This document shows positions 1-13,764 of a DNA stretch of 64,000 bases, in pieces. The stretch's first letter is position 1. Each line of letters opens with the position of its first letter. The stretch is taken from contig WTXD01000002.1 of NCBI GenBank assembly GCA_022496205.1, positions 434,001 through 498,000 on the forward strand, written 5' to 3'. This DNA comes from Gloeopeniophorella convolvens (lineage: Eukaryota; Basidiomycota; Agaricomycetes; Russulales). The notes under the pieces are model-generated. The model did no database searches. It was not told the DNA's origin and saw only the letters and a list, made by a program, of their open reading frames with translations. The position numbers and the translations under genes are program-made.

Positions 1-1
1 G

Positions 2-82
2 GAGTTCAGGAAGTCTCTCAAGGTTTCCGAGCCTCCGAGACCGCTGGTGGATTGGAATGACTTGCCAATGTCCAAGTTCTGA
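2..82 (+). CDS. possible 3' end of a plus-strand gene
   Basis: The first 27 codons of the window in this frame are open and end in TGA at 80-82. The peptide (residues such as EPPRPLVDWNDLPMSKF) has a natural protein-like composition. It could be the last exon of a gene that enters from the left and converges on CKS1. There is no domain to recognise and the stretch is very short, so this is only a possibility. Confidence 0.25.
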   Translation, partial: EFRKSLKVSEPPRPLVDWNDLPMSKF

Positions 83-608
83 TCGACGCCGCTTTCGCTA
101 GATAGCATCGGCTGCATTTTAGAATTGTAGACGTACTCACACAGCATCTAGTAATGCTCTATACTAAGTAATGTGATCTAATACAGAAATCCGTCACCCT
201 GCTTTTAGAGCCTTCGTAAATGAGGGAGTTCTGATGGAGTGAAGGGCAGTCCGCAGATCCGTTGTCGCAGTTCTGAAGCGCGGGCTTACCGTGTTCAAGT
301 AGGGTCAGAATCACAAGTCGAATCAGACAATAGAGTTTACTACAAGCGGGACTCGCCCGATGACTTGCGAGTTGCCTCTCGCCTGACCGATCCAGCATAA
401 TTACATGTCCGGTCGTAACGTAGTGCATTAAGAAGATGGGTTGGCATACAATCGTTACGGGGATCGGATCCAGGGGGACTGGGAATAGTGTCACAGTGGA
501 ATCTAGAGAAAACGGTGGGAGGTACACAGCACAGCGAAAGCAGTGGAAACGAAAGACCACGAGAACCGATAGAAGAGGTCGACCTAGCACAGAAAATCGT
601 CTGATGCG
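83..608. other. intergenic / 3' flank of CKS1
   Basis: I see no recognisable gene here. Open frames of about 140 codons exist on both strands (159-590 minus, 436-864 plus) but show no domain. The plus-strand one runs into CKS1 coding sequence. The stretch probably holds the 3' UTR of CKS1. Confidence 0.4.
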
Positions 609-1146
609 CTACTTTTTGCGACCGTTTTTCGCAGTGGCTCCCTTGGGCTGGGGCTGCACGTCGTTGAACATTGCCGCCTGCGCGGCCTGCGAGTCAAAGG
701 CCTTTGATCTGCGGAATAGGAGTACGTGTGGCTCTGGGGCTGTACGCGACGAAGACGTTAGGGAAATGACAGAAAGGAAGCTCAGAAAGTGCACCATGGA
801 CTTCGTAGTGCTCCCAGCCCAGACTCTGGGTAATCCCGATTCCCCTCCATTCTGGTTCCGATAAAAGACGAAGAACGCCAGGGTCGTCCGGGCTGAAATA
901 GCCTTTCGGAATCAGTTTGAAGAGAGGCTTGGGGAGGATAACGTGTCGGTATTCGTACTCGTCATCGGCATAGCGATCAGAGTAGTGGATGCTGCAAGGC
1001 GATGAAGGTGCAGTCCACCATGAAAGGGTGTCATGCGCTTACTTTGCGATGTACTCCTTGATCTTCTCTGCTTCTGCCTCTGCCGCCCTCTGCTTCGCGG
1101 TCTGCTGCTGCTGTTGTTGAGTCTGTTGGGTCGATTTGGATGCCAT
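609..1146 (-). CDS. CKS1: cyclin-dependent kinase regulatory subunit (Cks1/Suc1)
   Basis: Small adaptor that binds Cdk1 and docks phosphorylated substrates during the cell cycle. Three exons (1146-1043, 991-795, 739-609) give 143 residues. The Cks fold is complete: a [24 protein letters not shown] first strand pair, the [21 protein letters not shown] core and the [10 protein letters not shown] strand. The phosphate-binding Arg and Trp and the HxPEPH hinge are all present. The N-terminal tail is glutamine-rich (QQTQQQQQQ), and the C-terminal tail is basic and low in complexity, as in other fungal Cks proteins. Both introns are GT-AG (about 51 and 55 nt). The start is the first ATG before the Gln-rich stretch. 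The gene lies head to head with MER3, 206 bp from its start codon. Confidence 0.95.
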
Positions 1147-1352
1147 GATGTGTCTGAGGATGAGATATTGTGACGGTGCGGGACGTAATTGGGAGACACG
1201 AAGAGTCGGGCTTGGATTTATCCCCGTGCCCAGACTGCCACACCACGTGATGCGAATAGATCGCGCCTGCCGGCCGTGGCCGCGGCGATATGCGATGTTC
1301 ACATGACACCTTGATCCCTTCCGCGTCTCACTGACCGCTAGCACTAGACACG
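1147..1352. promoter_or_regulatory. short divergent promoter between CKS1 and MER3
   Basis: Only 206 bp separate the two start codons, so both promoters must share this sequence or overlap the genes. No TATA box is evident. The plus-strand half next to MER3 is GC-rich around 1255-1290. Confidence 0.5.
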
Positions 1353-4300
1353 ATGGATGAAGAAGACCTTTACGGGATTCCGGGTGATTACAACTCACTG
1401 GGTTCGACTCAGCAACACTATCCACAAGATGCATTAGCAGATGGCCTCCTTGACGATAATTTCCTCGACGACGCCCTTGTAGACGGCTCCTTCCACGACA
1501 ATATTGGTAAATATATGCGCCGGTTTAGGCGAGTGTCTCGCTGAGATCCGCACATCGGTAGAGATGCTGGAATCTCCGGGCTTGTTCCATCAGCGCTCTT
1601 TCGGACAAGACGACGCCGAACAGTTTGAGAACGACCAAGCTGATCGTCGCGAAGCCGAAACACGATACAATCCTCTTCGGAGTTCGGCATATCGTCAAAC
1701 ATCTCAGGAGTTCAGTGCATACCCTCCTTTTCGTGAGCAAGGTCGCGGTTTGATGCGACATATATTTCATGCTATCCCCGTCAGTCCCTGAATCGCGGCG
1801 CCCTCGTGTGCCAGTGCAAGGGAGTACGCCGAACAGGATTCAAGGGACCCCTGCTTCTAATCAGTGGGACCAGTTGAGCGATCATGCACCTCGTCATGAA
1901 TATTCGGAGAATACCGGTCCTTCGCTAGAATACACTGTTTCAAGGGGGGAGAATCCACGCAACTCGCACGGCATACGGCTTCGACCTGTCTCCAATTTAC
2001 GTTCGTACATGATCATTCACAACGGCGAACGGAAATTACTAACACGCTGCAGCCGATATGTATCGGACCATGTTCAAGTTCGGAGTATTCAACGCGATGC
2101 AGTCGAGCTGTTTCGACACCGTAGGCCTAGGTTAGCGCCTTTGGCCCGACGCTAGACTGACGCAAGGTTCGGCCGCAGATCGTCAATTCCGATGAGAATA
2201 TAGTAAGTCCTCCCGACGTCCAGATGCCTCACTCCCTGACATCGGCCCCTTTCTAGGTTGTCAGCGGTGCGTTTGTCAGAGCACAGGGGAGCGTCGCCCA
2301 TACCCCGTACTATCCTCGTTTTCGCAGCGCCGACTGGTAGTGGAAAGACTGTTCTGTTCGAGCTTTCGATCATCCGCATGCTTATGCACTCTCCCGGACG
2401 TGGCGCTTCTGCCAAGTGCATCTACATGGCTCCGACGAAGGTAAAACAACTGTCCTTGTTGGGAATTCTCGACATGACCGCTGTTAGGCTCTGTGCTCGG
2501 AGAGAAACAGGGACTGGACTGCGAAGTTTGGGCCTCTAGGCATCAAGTGTATGTCCTTCACTTCGTGACACGCAGGCTTTCTGATCATTAGAAGGCTTCG
2601 AACTCACCGGGGACACAGTACAGCCTAGCAAGAGTATCTGGGGCGAGGTGAAGAATGTGAATATCATGTCAGTATACCGCTCGTTAACCGTCATGACTAC
2701 GCTGATCTATTGTCAGCATAACCACGGTGACGTCTGCTTACAATCAACGAAAGATATGTCCTAACAGCATGCACCAGGCCGAAAAGTGGGATAGCGTGAC
2801 AAGAAGCTGGTAAGTGCTGGATGGCATAGTCAAGTGGCATTTTCAAGACGGCAATTACAGGAGCAGTCACAGTCAACTACTTTCTCAAATAGAGCTTTTC
2901 CTCATCGATGAGGTCGGTACCATCCAGCACTGATTTGTTAGCGCTGAAGCGCTAACTGAGCATAGGTCCATATCCTCAATGAAACGCGAGGAAGTACACT
3001 CGAAGTAGTGGTATCTCGCATGAAGACCCGCGGCTCATCTGTTCGTTTTGTTGCCGTGTCCGCTACAGTTCCAAATATCGACGACGTTTCGAACTGGATC
3101 TCTGGACGCCATTCGAGTGGTCCTGCGGCAACGTTCAAGGTGCTCTAGCCTCCCTCTTCCCTTAGCAACACCATCTGATTCCAAATAGTTTGGCGAAGCG
3201 TATCGACCTTGCCAACTGTCTCGTTATGTGTACGGGTTCCCAAGGAAAAAGGACCAAAACGATTTTGTTTTTGCCCAGTCCTTGAGTTATCGCCTCTTTC
3301 CTATTCTCCAGCAGCACTCCGCCAATAAGCCGATTCTGGTCTTCGTATCGACACGGAAAGGTATCTCGTTTGATTCTCCACGTCCGCTATTCAAAGCCTC
3401 AGGTTGGTTCCACAGGCGTCCTTTCCACAGCTGAACAACTGATGGCAGACTACAACAAAGCCGTCGACAGCAAGCAAACGCTCCCGTGGTCATTGCCCAA
3501 ACGGTTTGCTGGCCCATTTCCGGTACCGAAACGAGCTTACCCAATTATTAGGATCGAACAGACGTTCCAAAACAAGCAGCTCGAAAGTATGTCACTTCGT
3601 CCCTCTTCTTCTATCGCGACGCTGACTATATGCCGACGCAGAACTTGCCGCTGCTGGGATCGGTGCCCACCATGCGGGTCTAGAACTTGCAGATAAGCGG
3701 CTCGTGGAAGAGCTATTCTTGAACAAAGTCCTGCGCGTTGTCGTTGCGACTTCGGTGCGTCGACCATTCAGATGATCTTCCAGTAGGGTCCTAACTCACT
3801 CTTCAGACCCTGGCTGTGGGGGTCAATCTCCGTGAGCCATTTCTTTGAAACTCGTAGAATTGTTCGCTCATACTAACAACACCCAGCTGCCCATGCTGTC
3901 GTAATCAAAGATGTCAAGATCTTCCAAAATGGCGCTTCGCAGGAGTACTCAGATCTCGACATCATGCAGATGATAGGCCGAGCAGTGAGTTGCGTTTGCT
4001 CCTGTTTAAGTTCGGCGCTAGATCCTTTTCCATGATCAGGGACGACCTCAGTTCGGTGAGTTCGTTTGGGGAAAATGGCCCAGGCTATGAGTACTAAAGA
4101 GAAAAAACGCAGATAAAGAAGGCGTCGCCATCATCATGTGCGAGTCTAGCCTCGAGAGCAAGTATCGGGCTCTCGGGGAGGGTCAAACTATCCTAGAAAG
4201 CTCTTTGCACACCAATCTCGCAGAGCACCTGAATTCAGAAGTTGGATTGGGTACCATCAAGGACTTCGCGACGGCAAAAGAGTGGCTACGCAACTCCTTT

Positions 4301-7300
4301 ATGTTCCACCGATTATCTCAGAACCCTCGAAGATACTTGTCAAAGGTGCAAGGTTGGCAGGACGGACTGGACGATATGATTTCGAACTGCATCAACACAC
4401 TCAAAGATGCAGAGCTTCTCACCTACGCAGCAGGTGAACCTGAGGAGCTTCGATCGACGGAATATGGCGATATCATGAGCAAGGTGTGCATGCCTGGGTC
4501 GTATGATCTCACTCTAGCTCATGCTCGACTCAGTTCTATATCAAGCAAGAAACGGTAATAACTCTACAGCTTTTGGCTTCTGTACCGGATGTCTGACATC
4601 AGTCGGATGCTTGGAAGATGGCCTCGATCATGAGCCTGCCCGCTAAAGCCACCATGAGAGAAATGGTAGCCTTTTCACTGATACTCTGTTTCCGACCGTT
4701 AACACCACCTTTCCGAAAGCTCGAAGCGCTCGCTTCTTCGGAAGAGTAAGAAGGGGTCAGAGATGCCAGATGCCGAATTAATATCTGTCGCCCTAGATTC
4801 ACTGATCTCAAGATGAGGGCAGGAGATAAGCAGGTGTGTATATAATCAGACGATCATATAGAGATGCATGTTTACAACCTACCTAGGTTTACAACAAGCT
4901 TCGGGAGCATAACGATATTCGATTCAAGATCAAGAAGGTAGACAAGACCTCTGACAAAGTGTTTATCCTCATTCAAGTAAGGTATCGCTAGGGGAATTGG
5001 ATGACGCTGACCAGCTTAACACAAGGCCGTCTTGGGGAGGATTTCCCTACATGCGGCGGAGTACAAGTCTGGAGAGAGCAACGCCCTGTTGGATTCTATG
5101 ACTATCTTTCGGCACGCGAACCGAATTATGAGAGGTAGAGCGCTATTTCCAGCGCTGGTCACGTCACTCGATGAGCCTTACTCTTCCAGCTATGGTCGAG
5201 GTTGCGATAGCGAGAGGGAACGGATCCCAAATCAAACACGGGCTAGAGCTGTAAGTTCGCGCACATTGGTTACTCGGGCTCTAGGCGCTCACGGATGTTT
5301 ACGTGAAGAGCACGCAACATCAGTGCCAAAGTCTGGGAGGATCGGCCTTCTGTCCTTTGCCAGGTCGACACTATTGGAGATAAATCGTATATCATGCGCT
5401 CTCTCTTCTGGACCGCTTCTAACGTAGCCTCCCTGATGGATTGCTTAGAATGAAGGTTCCTGCAGGAGTATTATCACGCCGGGTGCGCATACTCAACCCA
5501 CGCAATTCTAGATACTAGCGGAGAACGGCATCACAAACTTCGAAAAGCTGCGCATGCAAGATCCTATTCAGATCGACTTGGTACATTCCCCAATACTCCT
5601 TGTTATTCTAGCTGAACAATAGGTAGCTGCTAGGAAAGAAGCAGCCTACCGGACACAAGATCATGCTCGCTGTCAAAGAATTCCCTCAGTACACCGTCGC
5701 CATAAGCCGGCTGTCTGAAGCGTCGTCCACCGACGAAAGTTCTGTCGCGATAGACCTCGAGGTCGAGTGTTCTGTATCCTCAGAGGGCACGACGAAACAG
5801 AAGGCACACAAGAATCGGCATTATCATGATATGACTCATATCCTGACGGTAACATCCGACCTGGAATTCGTGGATTTCCGGAGAATCCCGTTTGATTTGT
5901 TTACTTGGTCATCGTGCTCTCTGAATTCAACGAACTCCTTTGTTGTAGCACCAAAGGCCTCTACGAACCAAAGTCATTCTCAGTGACGGCAAAACTCACT
6001 AGACCCAGCCAGAGTATACATGCCTACATATCCTCGGTGAGCTGTGTTTTCAGGCAGGGCCCCTCCGCCCTCTTTACATGGCCTTAGGACTCGATCGCTG
6101 GTGTCACAGTCAGTTCGCAGTACAAGCCCAAGCTTAAGACATCTCTATTCCCCGTCCAAGATACCCGACCCATGACCAGCCTTGTGAAGACCCAGTTTGA
6201 TGACATGTATCACAGGGACTAACGCATTCGTGTGCACTAGGAGATGGACCTGGATGGCTTAGAAGATAATGAAGACTTCTGGAACATGAGCTTGACCGAC
6301 GAAGAGGCTCCAGCTCAAACTCCGCAACGGCATTCTGGTGAGGGTATTCTTTTTGCAACAACTTATGCATCTAAGCCATGTTCGAGCAGGCAGCACCCCA
6401 ATGGTCGCGCGTGATGTACTTACACCCGATGACACGTCAAGTCCCATCCGCAGACGAGCGAAGAAGGAAGAGGAGTATGCGACGGAAGACAAGCTACCTA
6501 ACGGAAGGTACAAGTACGGGCACCCATACTTCGACGGGAACTTTGGCCTTTGATGTCTTCAGATGCAATCACCCCTGCAAGGACAAGTCCGCGTGCCGCC
6601 ACCTTTGGTAATGTACATCCGTCATCCACACACATACAACATTGACAAGGGAATCTCCCGCAGCTGTCGAGATGGGCTCGCAAAGCCACCGTCTATCTCG
6701 AGGCGACGCGACTTGGCGACCCAGCATGGGGAAAATGTGCAGAACACAACGAAGGCTCAGCGGGCTAAACCTAGCAATTCTCAATCAGGGCCTATTCAAG
6801 GTTCTTCGATCGGATCTTCTAGTCAACGTCCAAACGCCAGCCTCCGGAAGCTCGAGTCGCTTCACAAGAGTACTGGGACTGTGTCGCATCTCAGGATGGT
6901 TGACGGACAACGGATCAAGCTGGATGACAATCTTGGTAGCGAAGACAGCCAACATGCTAGAAGCTCTCTGAAAAAGGCGCCGGTGTTTGATCTGGACTTC
7001 TCGGTCCTGGAGGACGGCACTCAAACTGCCGACGACCTGCATATACCTGGCAGCGACTCTGACAGCGATTTGCCGGATGCCCACGAGCTTGTCAGAGACA
7101 GTATCCTCAAATCAGCTGGGCCTGAGGGTGCTCCTACTCGTACCTCTGATTACTCTGACCCGGAGATGGACGCCCTCATCCGCGAAGCTAATATTGATGG
7201 CCCCCCACGCTCGAAGACGGGGAAGACGGGGGCTGTTGGGTCAATCAACAAGATGGCTCAAAAGCGTAAGCTCGATGCAAGTGATATCCAAGATTACACT

Positions 7301-7838
7301 ACCGCTCCCGTGAAACGGACCAAGAAAGACATCTCGCCCCTGGTCCGGACACCCAGTCCAAGGTTGCCCCCCGAGGTAGGTTTCCACGGTAGGTAAAGAT
7401 CATAGCACTAACAAGAACAAGGAAAAGCGCACTCCCCTCTTCTACCTGAGCTCCGAAGAAAGTCTGGTTGTCCCTGTTGAGGATTTGCGTTCGTCCAATG
7501 ACCAAGCTCTCGAGGACAATGCCGATTTCGTGCTCGATGAGAGCCTCTTCAATTTCGTGGACTCGGGCCAGGGTGATACCGGCGATGCGCCACCCGCCGA
7601 ACAGACATCATCCCTGCGGCCTTCGCCTCCTGCTCAAGTGCAACTCCCAACGTTCCGCTCTGAGGAACCCTCTTTCTATGTCTCTTGGAAGGAGAAGCAA
7701 AAAGAGGCATATGGCGCGGACTGGACTCCTGTGCCTGCCAGTCCGGTGACCTCAACGCCTGTTGAACCGGAATACGATCATTTCGCGGAGTTTGAGCAGT
7801 GGCTTGCGACGACGGATAGCATCGAGTTTACCGACTGA
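1353..7838 (+). CDS. MER3: meiotic crossover DNA helicase Mer3/HFM1
   Basis: Superfamily 2 Ski2-like helicase that stabilises strand-invasion intermediates and promotes interfering crossovers in meiosis. The gene has many short introns. After an acidic N-terminus (MDEEDLYGIPGD) come the Walker A box APTGSGKT near 2330, LIDEVHIL (motif II, with an intron after DE) near 2905-2970, SATVPN (motif III) near 3060 and the QMIGRAGRPQFD motif VI near 3965-4055. A winged-helix region (4136-4560) and a Sec63-like region (about 4600-6100, for example the block FKIKKVDKTSDKVFILIQA) follow. A C-terminal HFM1-type zinc knuckle CNHPCKDKSACRHLCCRDG spans 6563-6680, split by an intron. The tail to 7838 is acidic, serine-rich and less conserved. 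I found no interrupted conserved motif, so the gene appears intact. Exact exon borders were not all resolved. Confidence 0.9.
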
Positions 7839-8061
7839 GTCAACATTTTACTCGAAGGGACGGGGTCTGTCTTGGTACCCTTTATAACCATATAAACCCT
7901 GTATGCCGAATAATCTGCTTGGGACCAAGTTGGAGATTCGTGAGACGTGATGTCAAAGTTCCAGAAGATTATGGATCCAGCATTAAGATAATGTAGTCTA
8001 AGCATGGAGGTAGTGCCGCCAACAATCAGTGGAGGACGCGAGGCCGTCAAAGGAGAGCACC

Positions 8062-9528
8062 CTATGCGGTCTGTTCGTTTTCGATAGATGCCGGCGGGTC
8101 GACAAACACCTCCAACGTGCCTTCCCAACGCTCATCCCAATCCACCGATCCATCCGGGCGCACCACGTCCCATCCACGCTCGTCGCCTGTCCACCTCGCC
8201 TCCTTTTTGAGCCGCTCGGCACGCAGCTCGACCTCCGTCGGCGGCGGCGCCTCGACTTCCAGCTTCGTCGGCTCGCGTTCGCCGCGCGCGAGTGCACGCG
8301 CAGCTGCGAGCTTCTCGGGCAGCGCCTTGTAGTACGTCTCGCGCGCCTTCTGCACCTCCGCGGGGATCTTGGCCGTGGACGACTTGTAGTACCCCTCCGC
8401 GGACGTGTCAAAGTCGAGATCTGCACGCTCGAAGGGCCGCGTCGCGCGCGCGACGAGCTGGTACGCCGCCTCGGCGCCCGCGCGCACCTTTTTCCGCTCG
8501 TTGAAGAAGTCCCAGATCATGAGCGGGATGAGCTTGATCCCGACGAGGTTGACGAACGGCACGAGCAAGAACGGCGGCTGGCGCGGGATCTGCGCGGGCG
8601 GCGGCACGTCGGCGCCGGCGTCGCGCGTCGCGGTGGATGGAGTCGGCGCCGGCGGTGGCGCGCGCATAGTGTTGAGCGGGGAGAAGAGGCCCGCGGGGCG
8701 CGACGGCGGGAGGCGCGACGGCGTCGGGAGGGGCTCGTCGTCCGCAAGGGCCGCCGCCGGGTCCGCAGCGGCGGCCTCGGGCTCGTCGAAGCGGCCGTCG
8801 TTCTCGAGCTCGCGCGAGAGGAGCTCGTCCTTGTCGACGCGCTCGAGCGAGTCGGTCCACCCGCGCCGGAGGCCCGCCATGTACTCCTTGAAGGCGGGCC
8901 GCCCGATGATGACGGTGCCGCCTTCGAGGGCGCGCCGCCGCATGTCTTCTGGGGTACCTTTGCTGGGCAGGGCGAGCGTGGCTTGCGAAGGTGGGTCGAG
9001 TCCGAGCGCGGCGCGGCGCTCGGCTTGGATATCGTTGGCCACGCGGGTGGCTAAGTCGCCGTGCCTCTTGCCAGCGATAACGGCGTAGTCGACGGCGGCG
9101 GCGACAAATATTGGCTGTGCACGCGCGATTCAGTGAAGGGCATGTAGAAGAAGCGGGTGCAAGCGGACCTTGACGTACTTCCTGAAATATTTCGCGCCGC
9201 GGTCCCAGTCATCGTCGCCTGGCCATTTCGCGCTGTATACCTTGACGGTGCGAGCGTAGTCGAGGCTGTGCAAGGGCTCTTCTGCTAGGTGTTTGACGCG
9301 GTCGACATAGGCCTGTCGGATTTTTCGTGATTCGCGACGGTCGTAAGCGTAGTATGCGACGACGGAGGATGTGACGGAGAGGAAGATGAGCCAGTTGCGG
9401 GAGGGAAGGCGGGGCCGCTTGTCGAACCAGGACGGAGGGATGCCGGTGAACTCGAGAGCCAAGCGGGTACCGGACTTTTTACGGGGTGTGCTTGCTGGCG
9501 ATGGTGGTGGTGGTGTTGAGTCTGTCAT
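8062..9528 (-). CDS. TIM54: mitochondrial inner-membrane translocase subunit Tim54
   Basis: Component of the TIM22 complex, which inserts carrier proteins into the mitochondrial inner membrane. Two exons (9528-9169, 9114-8062) joined over a 54-nt intron give 470 residues. The first exon carries the signature PSRNWLIFLSVTSSVVAYYAYDRRESRKIRQ, written here only as landmarks: PSRNWLIF, then a membrane segment, then YDRRESRKIRQ. The second starts PIFVAAAVDYAVIAGKRHGD and contains LLVPFVNLVGIKLIPLMIW and RGWDVVRPDGSVDW near the end. The middle holds a Pro/Ala-rich spacer. I start at the ATG at 9528 (MTDSTPPPP); an upstream in-frame ATG exists but would add a low-quality extension. GC content and codon bias are high. 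The long open frames on the opposite strand (8029-9054) are a shadow of this gene. Confidence 0.93.
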
Positions 9529-10321
9529 GCCCGCGCCTGGGCTGCGTCGGATTGCCGGACAACTCGACTCGCTCAACCCGCGCTCAAGTCTTTTGCCGGC
9601 GCCAATTCCGTTTCCGATCACTCCGGCGCATTCGGCCCGTTCCAGCCCGTTCCTCTCTCCCGGGTTCTCTCACGCTCCCCCTCAGACTCTTCCTCCCAGT
9701 GGAGTGCTTCCACGCACTGCCGCATCCTCACCTTCACATCCTTTCCGTCAGAACGAGGCTGCGCATCATTCACAACGTTTCTCGGATATGATGGATGGTT
9801 CGGTTCTTCGCCGTGATGTTGTGATACCTGATCACGATGACTTGACAGCATTGGCGAATCCACTCACCTAGAATGCAAGGCAGGCTACCCGTCTGAGCGT
9901 CATTGGCTCGGGAAGTATATCTCTGCACGAGACTCTGATATCGGAGGGCCACTGGACTACTTCAACTCCACTGTTTGCCCTGACCATCTGCCAGCATCTC
10001 TGACGCGATGTGCAGCTCCGGAGTCTCTTTGCTGTGCTGAACCCTGATGCTCGTGCTGGCTTACGCCTGAAGTACTTCTGCAATCATCGCGTCCTTCATG
10101 ATCACCTTGGCCTTGGGACTATTATATAGGTTTGGCTAATGAACATCAGCCGCAGGGCCCTCGCAGTTCTGTTTGGCCTTGCTTCACATCCGAGCTCCAC
10201 GAGCAGTCCCGCTGCCCTCCTTCCTCAATAGACCTACTACCGGCTTGTTCGAGCTACTCCCTTCCCTCGCCCGACGCCTCTCCATACTCCTTGATATAGA
10301 GCATACCCCCTCTCGGAGATC
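9529..10321. promoter_or_regulatory. divergent intergenic region, TIM54 / membrane protein
   Basis: About 790 bp between two divergent start codons. A TATA-like tattatata lies at about 10125-10133, some 190 bp before the plus-strand gene. No supported gene is seen; the open frame at 9371-9871 overlaps the TIM54 exon in antisense. Confidence 0.4.
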
Positions 10322-10973
10322 ATGGCACCCTCACAGGTTGCTGCATTTACAAACTATGGTGTCTACATTGTCGAGAGGTCCTCTGGGGACCCTGGTTCCG
10401 CCAATTCGTCAGGATCAGGCCCCCGTCTTTCCATAGGTCTCGTGGTCGGGGCCGTCGCATCAACTCTGGTGATGATAGCAGCCCTATTCATCTACCACTC
10501 AAGGCGATCAAACCGTCGCGCGACACGTCCGTGGGCGGGAGGTGCGCAACCTCTTTCCGATTGTTCCCAACGTGTTCTCACGATCACTCGTTATCTCTCG
10601 TACCGCATCAGCGCCAACTCTCAGTCACCGAGGTAGTTCTGTCGCGATGCCATTGGGCGACCCTCGTTATCCGTTCGCCACCAACACGCGCGATGATAGT
10701 TGCGAGCCCTTACCGCTATACGTTCCAACACCTTCCACACCCAACACTAGCACTACAATTGCATCTCGGATCAGCACACCCAGTCCCTGCAGTCCTGCGC
10801 CCAGAATATTTCTGGATACCCCGACCCCCGAGTTTCCCCCTCCTTCTTATAGGCAGTCCTGTGAACGTCCAGTGTTTTATCCTCACGACCATCACGTACA
10901 GTATCCGCGCCGTCAAGAAGTAATTGCTCGCTTTGATAGTCTGTTCGCTTACTCTCCATACTACTCTCAGTAA
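10322..10973 (+). CDS. small single-pass membrane protein with PPxY tail
   Basis: Two exons (10322-10541, 10612-10973) joined by a 70-nt GT-AG intron give 193 residues. I do not recognise a named family. A short Ser/Gly-rich N-terminal part (residues 1-35) precedes one hydrophobic segment (LSIGLVVGAVASTLVMIAAL, about 36-58). RRSNRR follows, which predicts N-out/C-in topology. The tail is rich in Pro, Ser and Thr (TPSTPNTSTT, STPSPCSPAP) and contains FPPPSY, a PPxY motif of the kind bound by WW domains of Rsp5/Nedd4 ubiquitin ligases. It lies in tandem with the next gene, which has the same plan. A role as receptor or ubiquitin-ligase adaptor is inference. Confidence 0.65.
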
Positions 10974-11261
10974 AGGCTTGAGCTCTCAGTATGTTCAGAA
11001 GGTCATCAGACGGTCTTCTAGAAACCTCGTGATGCGTTGCTCTCAGGCCAATATATCCGAATCAATGTACACGGCGACTTACTTCTTGTTGATATCATGA
11101 TATTGAACTCGTGCAGACATACGGTTTCCCTTAGCTCAATGTGCATCCCTTATAGCGACTGCATCCTGCCCCCTGTGCGACCTGACTCTTCTCCCCGGGA
11201 GAGGCCACAGGTACCCTGACTTAGCCGCACACCCTTCCGTACGGCACGACGCGCTGTTGAA

Positions 11262-11930
11262 ATGGCTGCACAGAACACTTCCTTGCCAGCCGACCCCCTC
11301 CCCACGGCTGTGAAAAACGCCACCAGTGTCGCTACCAGCGTAGTGGCGAGCGCATCTGCTACAACTCTCCAGCATGACCAACGCGGGGTGTTCTTACCTC
11401 TTGGTGCATTCATAGGAATCATGGCCAGCTTCGGCATCATCTTCTTCGCCTTCATCGTCGTCTCCGTGCTATTATATCGCGCGAATAAGAGGCCCAAGAG
11501 GAAGCGTCCAGTGTCTCCACCCCAGCTTTGCGGTGAGTCCGTCTCCGACTCGATACAATACCATCCCATTGACGCCGCCCCAGTCCCCCACTCTCCTTTA
11601 TCTTTCTCCGACCGAGCGTCACCACCTGCCACCGCGACCTCTTCTGCACCGTTCGACGTGGGATACGATTTCCCAACCCTGCGTACCAGCGACGTCCCTG
11701 CTTTCTTGGCCGGATCCCGAGACGGCGTTTCGCGCCTCTCGCAGCATACGACGCTCGAATCGCTCTTTGAAGCTCTCGAAGCCAGTATGAACCCACAGAT
11801 GCCTAACAGAAACTCGACCCGCGGCTTTGTCGATCATCCAGTGGACGGCATCGAGTGCAGGACGATAAACGAGGATGGAGAATCGTGCAGGACTGCGCCA
11901 CCCCCATACACAGGACCAACTGTCCTCTGA
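11262..11930 (+). CDS. small single-pass membrane protein with PPPY tail
   Basis: Single exon, 222 residues, no recognised family. The N-terminal 45 residues have N-glycosylation sequons (NTS, NAT) and are Ala/Ser/Thr-rich. One membrane segment (LPLGAFIGIMASFGIIFFAF and following, about 45-70) is followed by a strongly basic RANKRPKRKR stop-transfer, so the C-terminus should be cytoplasmic. The cytoplasmic part is disordered, with an SLFEALEAS helix-like stretch, and ends with APPPYTGP, a PPxY motif 7 residues from the C-terminus. The gene lies 288 bp downstream of a gene with the same arrangement and may be a divergent duplicate. The start is the ATG at 11262, the only one that gives this topology. 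Confidence 0.65.
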   Translation: MAAQNTSLPADPLPTAVKNATSVATSVVASASATTLQHDQRGVFLPLGAFIGIMASFGIIFFAFIVVSVLLYRANKRPKRKRPVSPPQLCGESVSDSIQYHPIDAAPVPHSPLSFSDRASPPATATSSAPFDVGYDFPTLRTSDVPAFLAGSRDGVSRLSQHTTLESLFEALEASMNPQMPNRNSTRGFVDHPVDGIECRTINEDGESCRTAPPPYTGPTVL

Positions 11931-12120
11931 TCGTGGACCCTGGATCGTGCTGAACCATGTACTTTGAGTTTGCTCTCGCACCTGGCCCAAAGGCCATCGT
12001 TACCATGTAGCTTGGGGACACGGTAGTCGTGTAGAGTACAACAGAACGGACAGAGTTGTGGATACGGACAAATAACTTATCATACAGCATTGGTGACTCG
12101 GCTTCCTCCCGTCCGTACAT

Positions 12121-13677
<1,557 letters not shown>

Positions 13678-13764
13678 TTAGCAGCGAGGTATCGTCACAC
13701 CGACTGGTGTGAACACACGTACACAGAACATCACAGACGACCAGCGCCCCGCGCGGCCCCCGCC

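Noticed and set aside
8029..9054. 341-codon plus-strand open frame with Arg/Ala-rich product
   Set aside because: It lies exactly antisense to the TIM54 second exon, in high-GC codon-biased DNA. The composition is typical of a shadow frame and no domain is present.
9371..9871. 166-codon plus-strand frame, candidate gene before the first PPxY protein
   Set aside because: Its first half is antisense to TIM54 exon 1, and the rest is low-complexity Pro/Ser without a domain or splice continuation.
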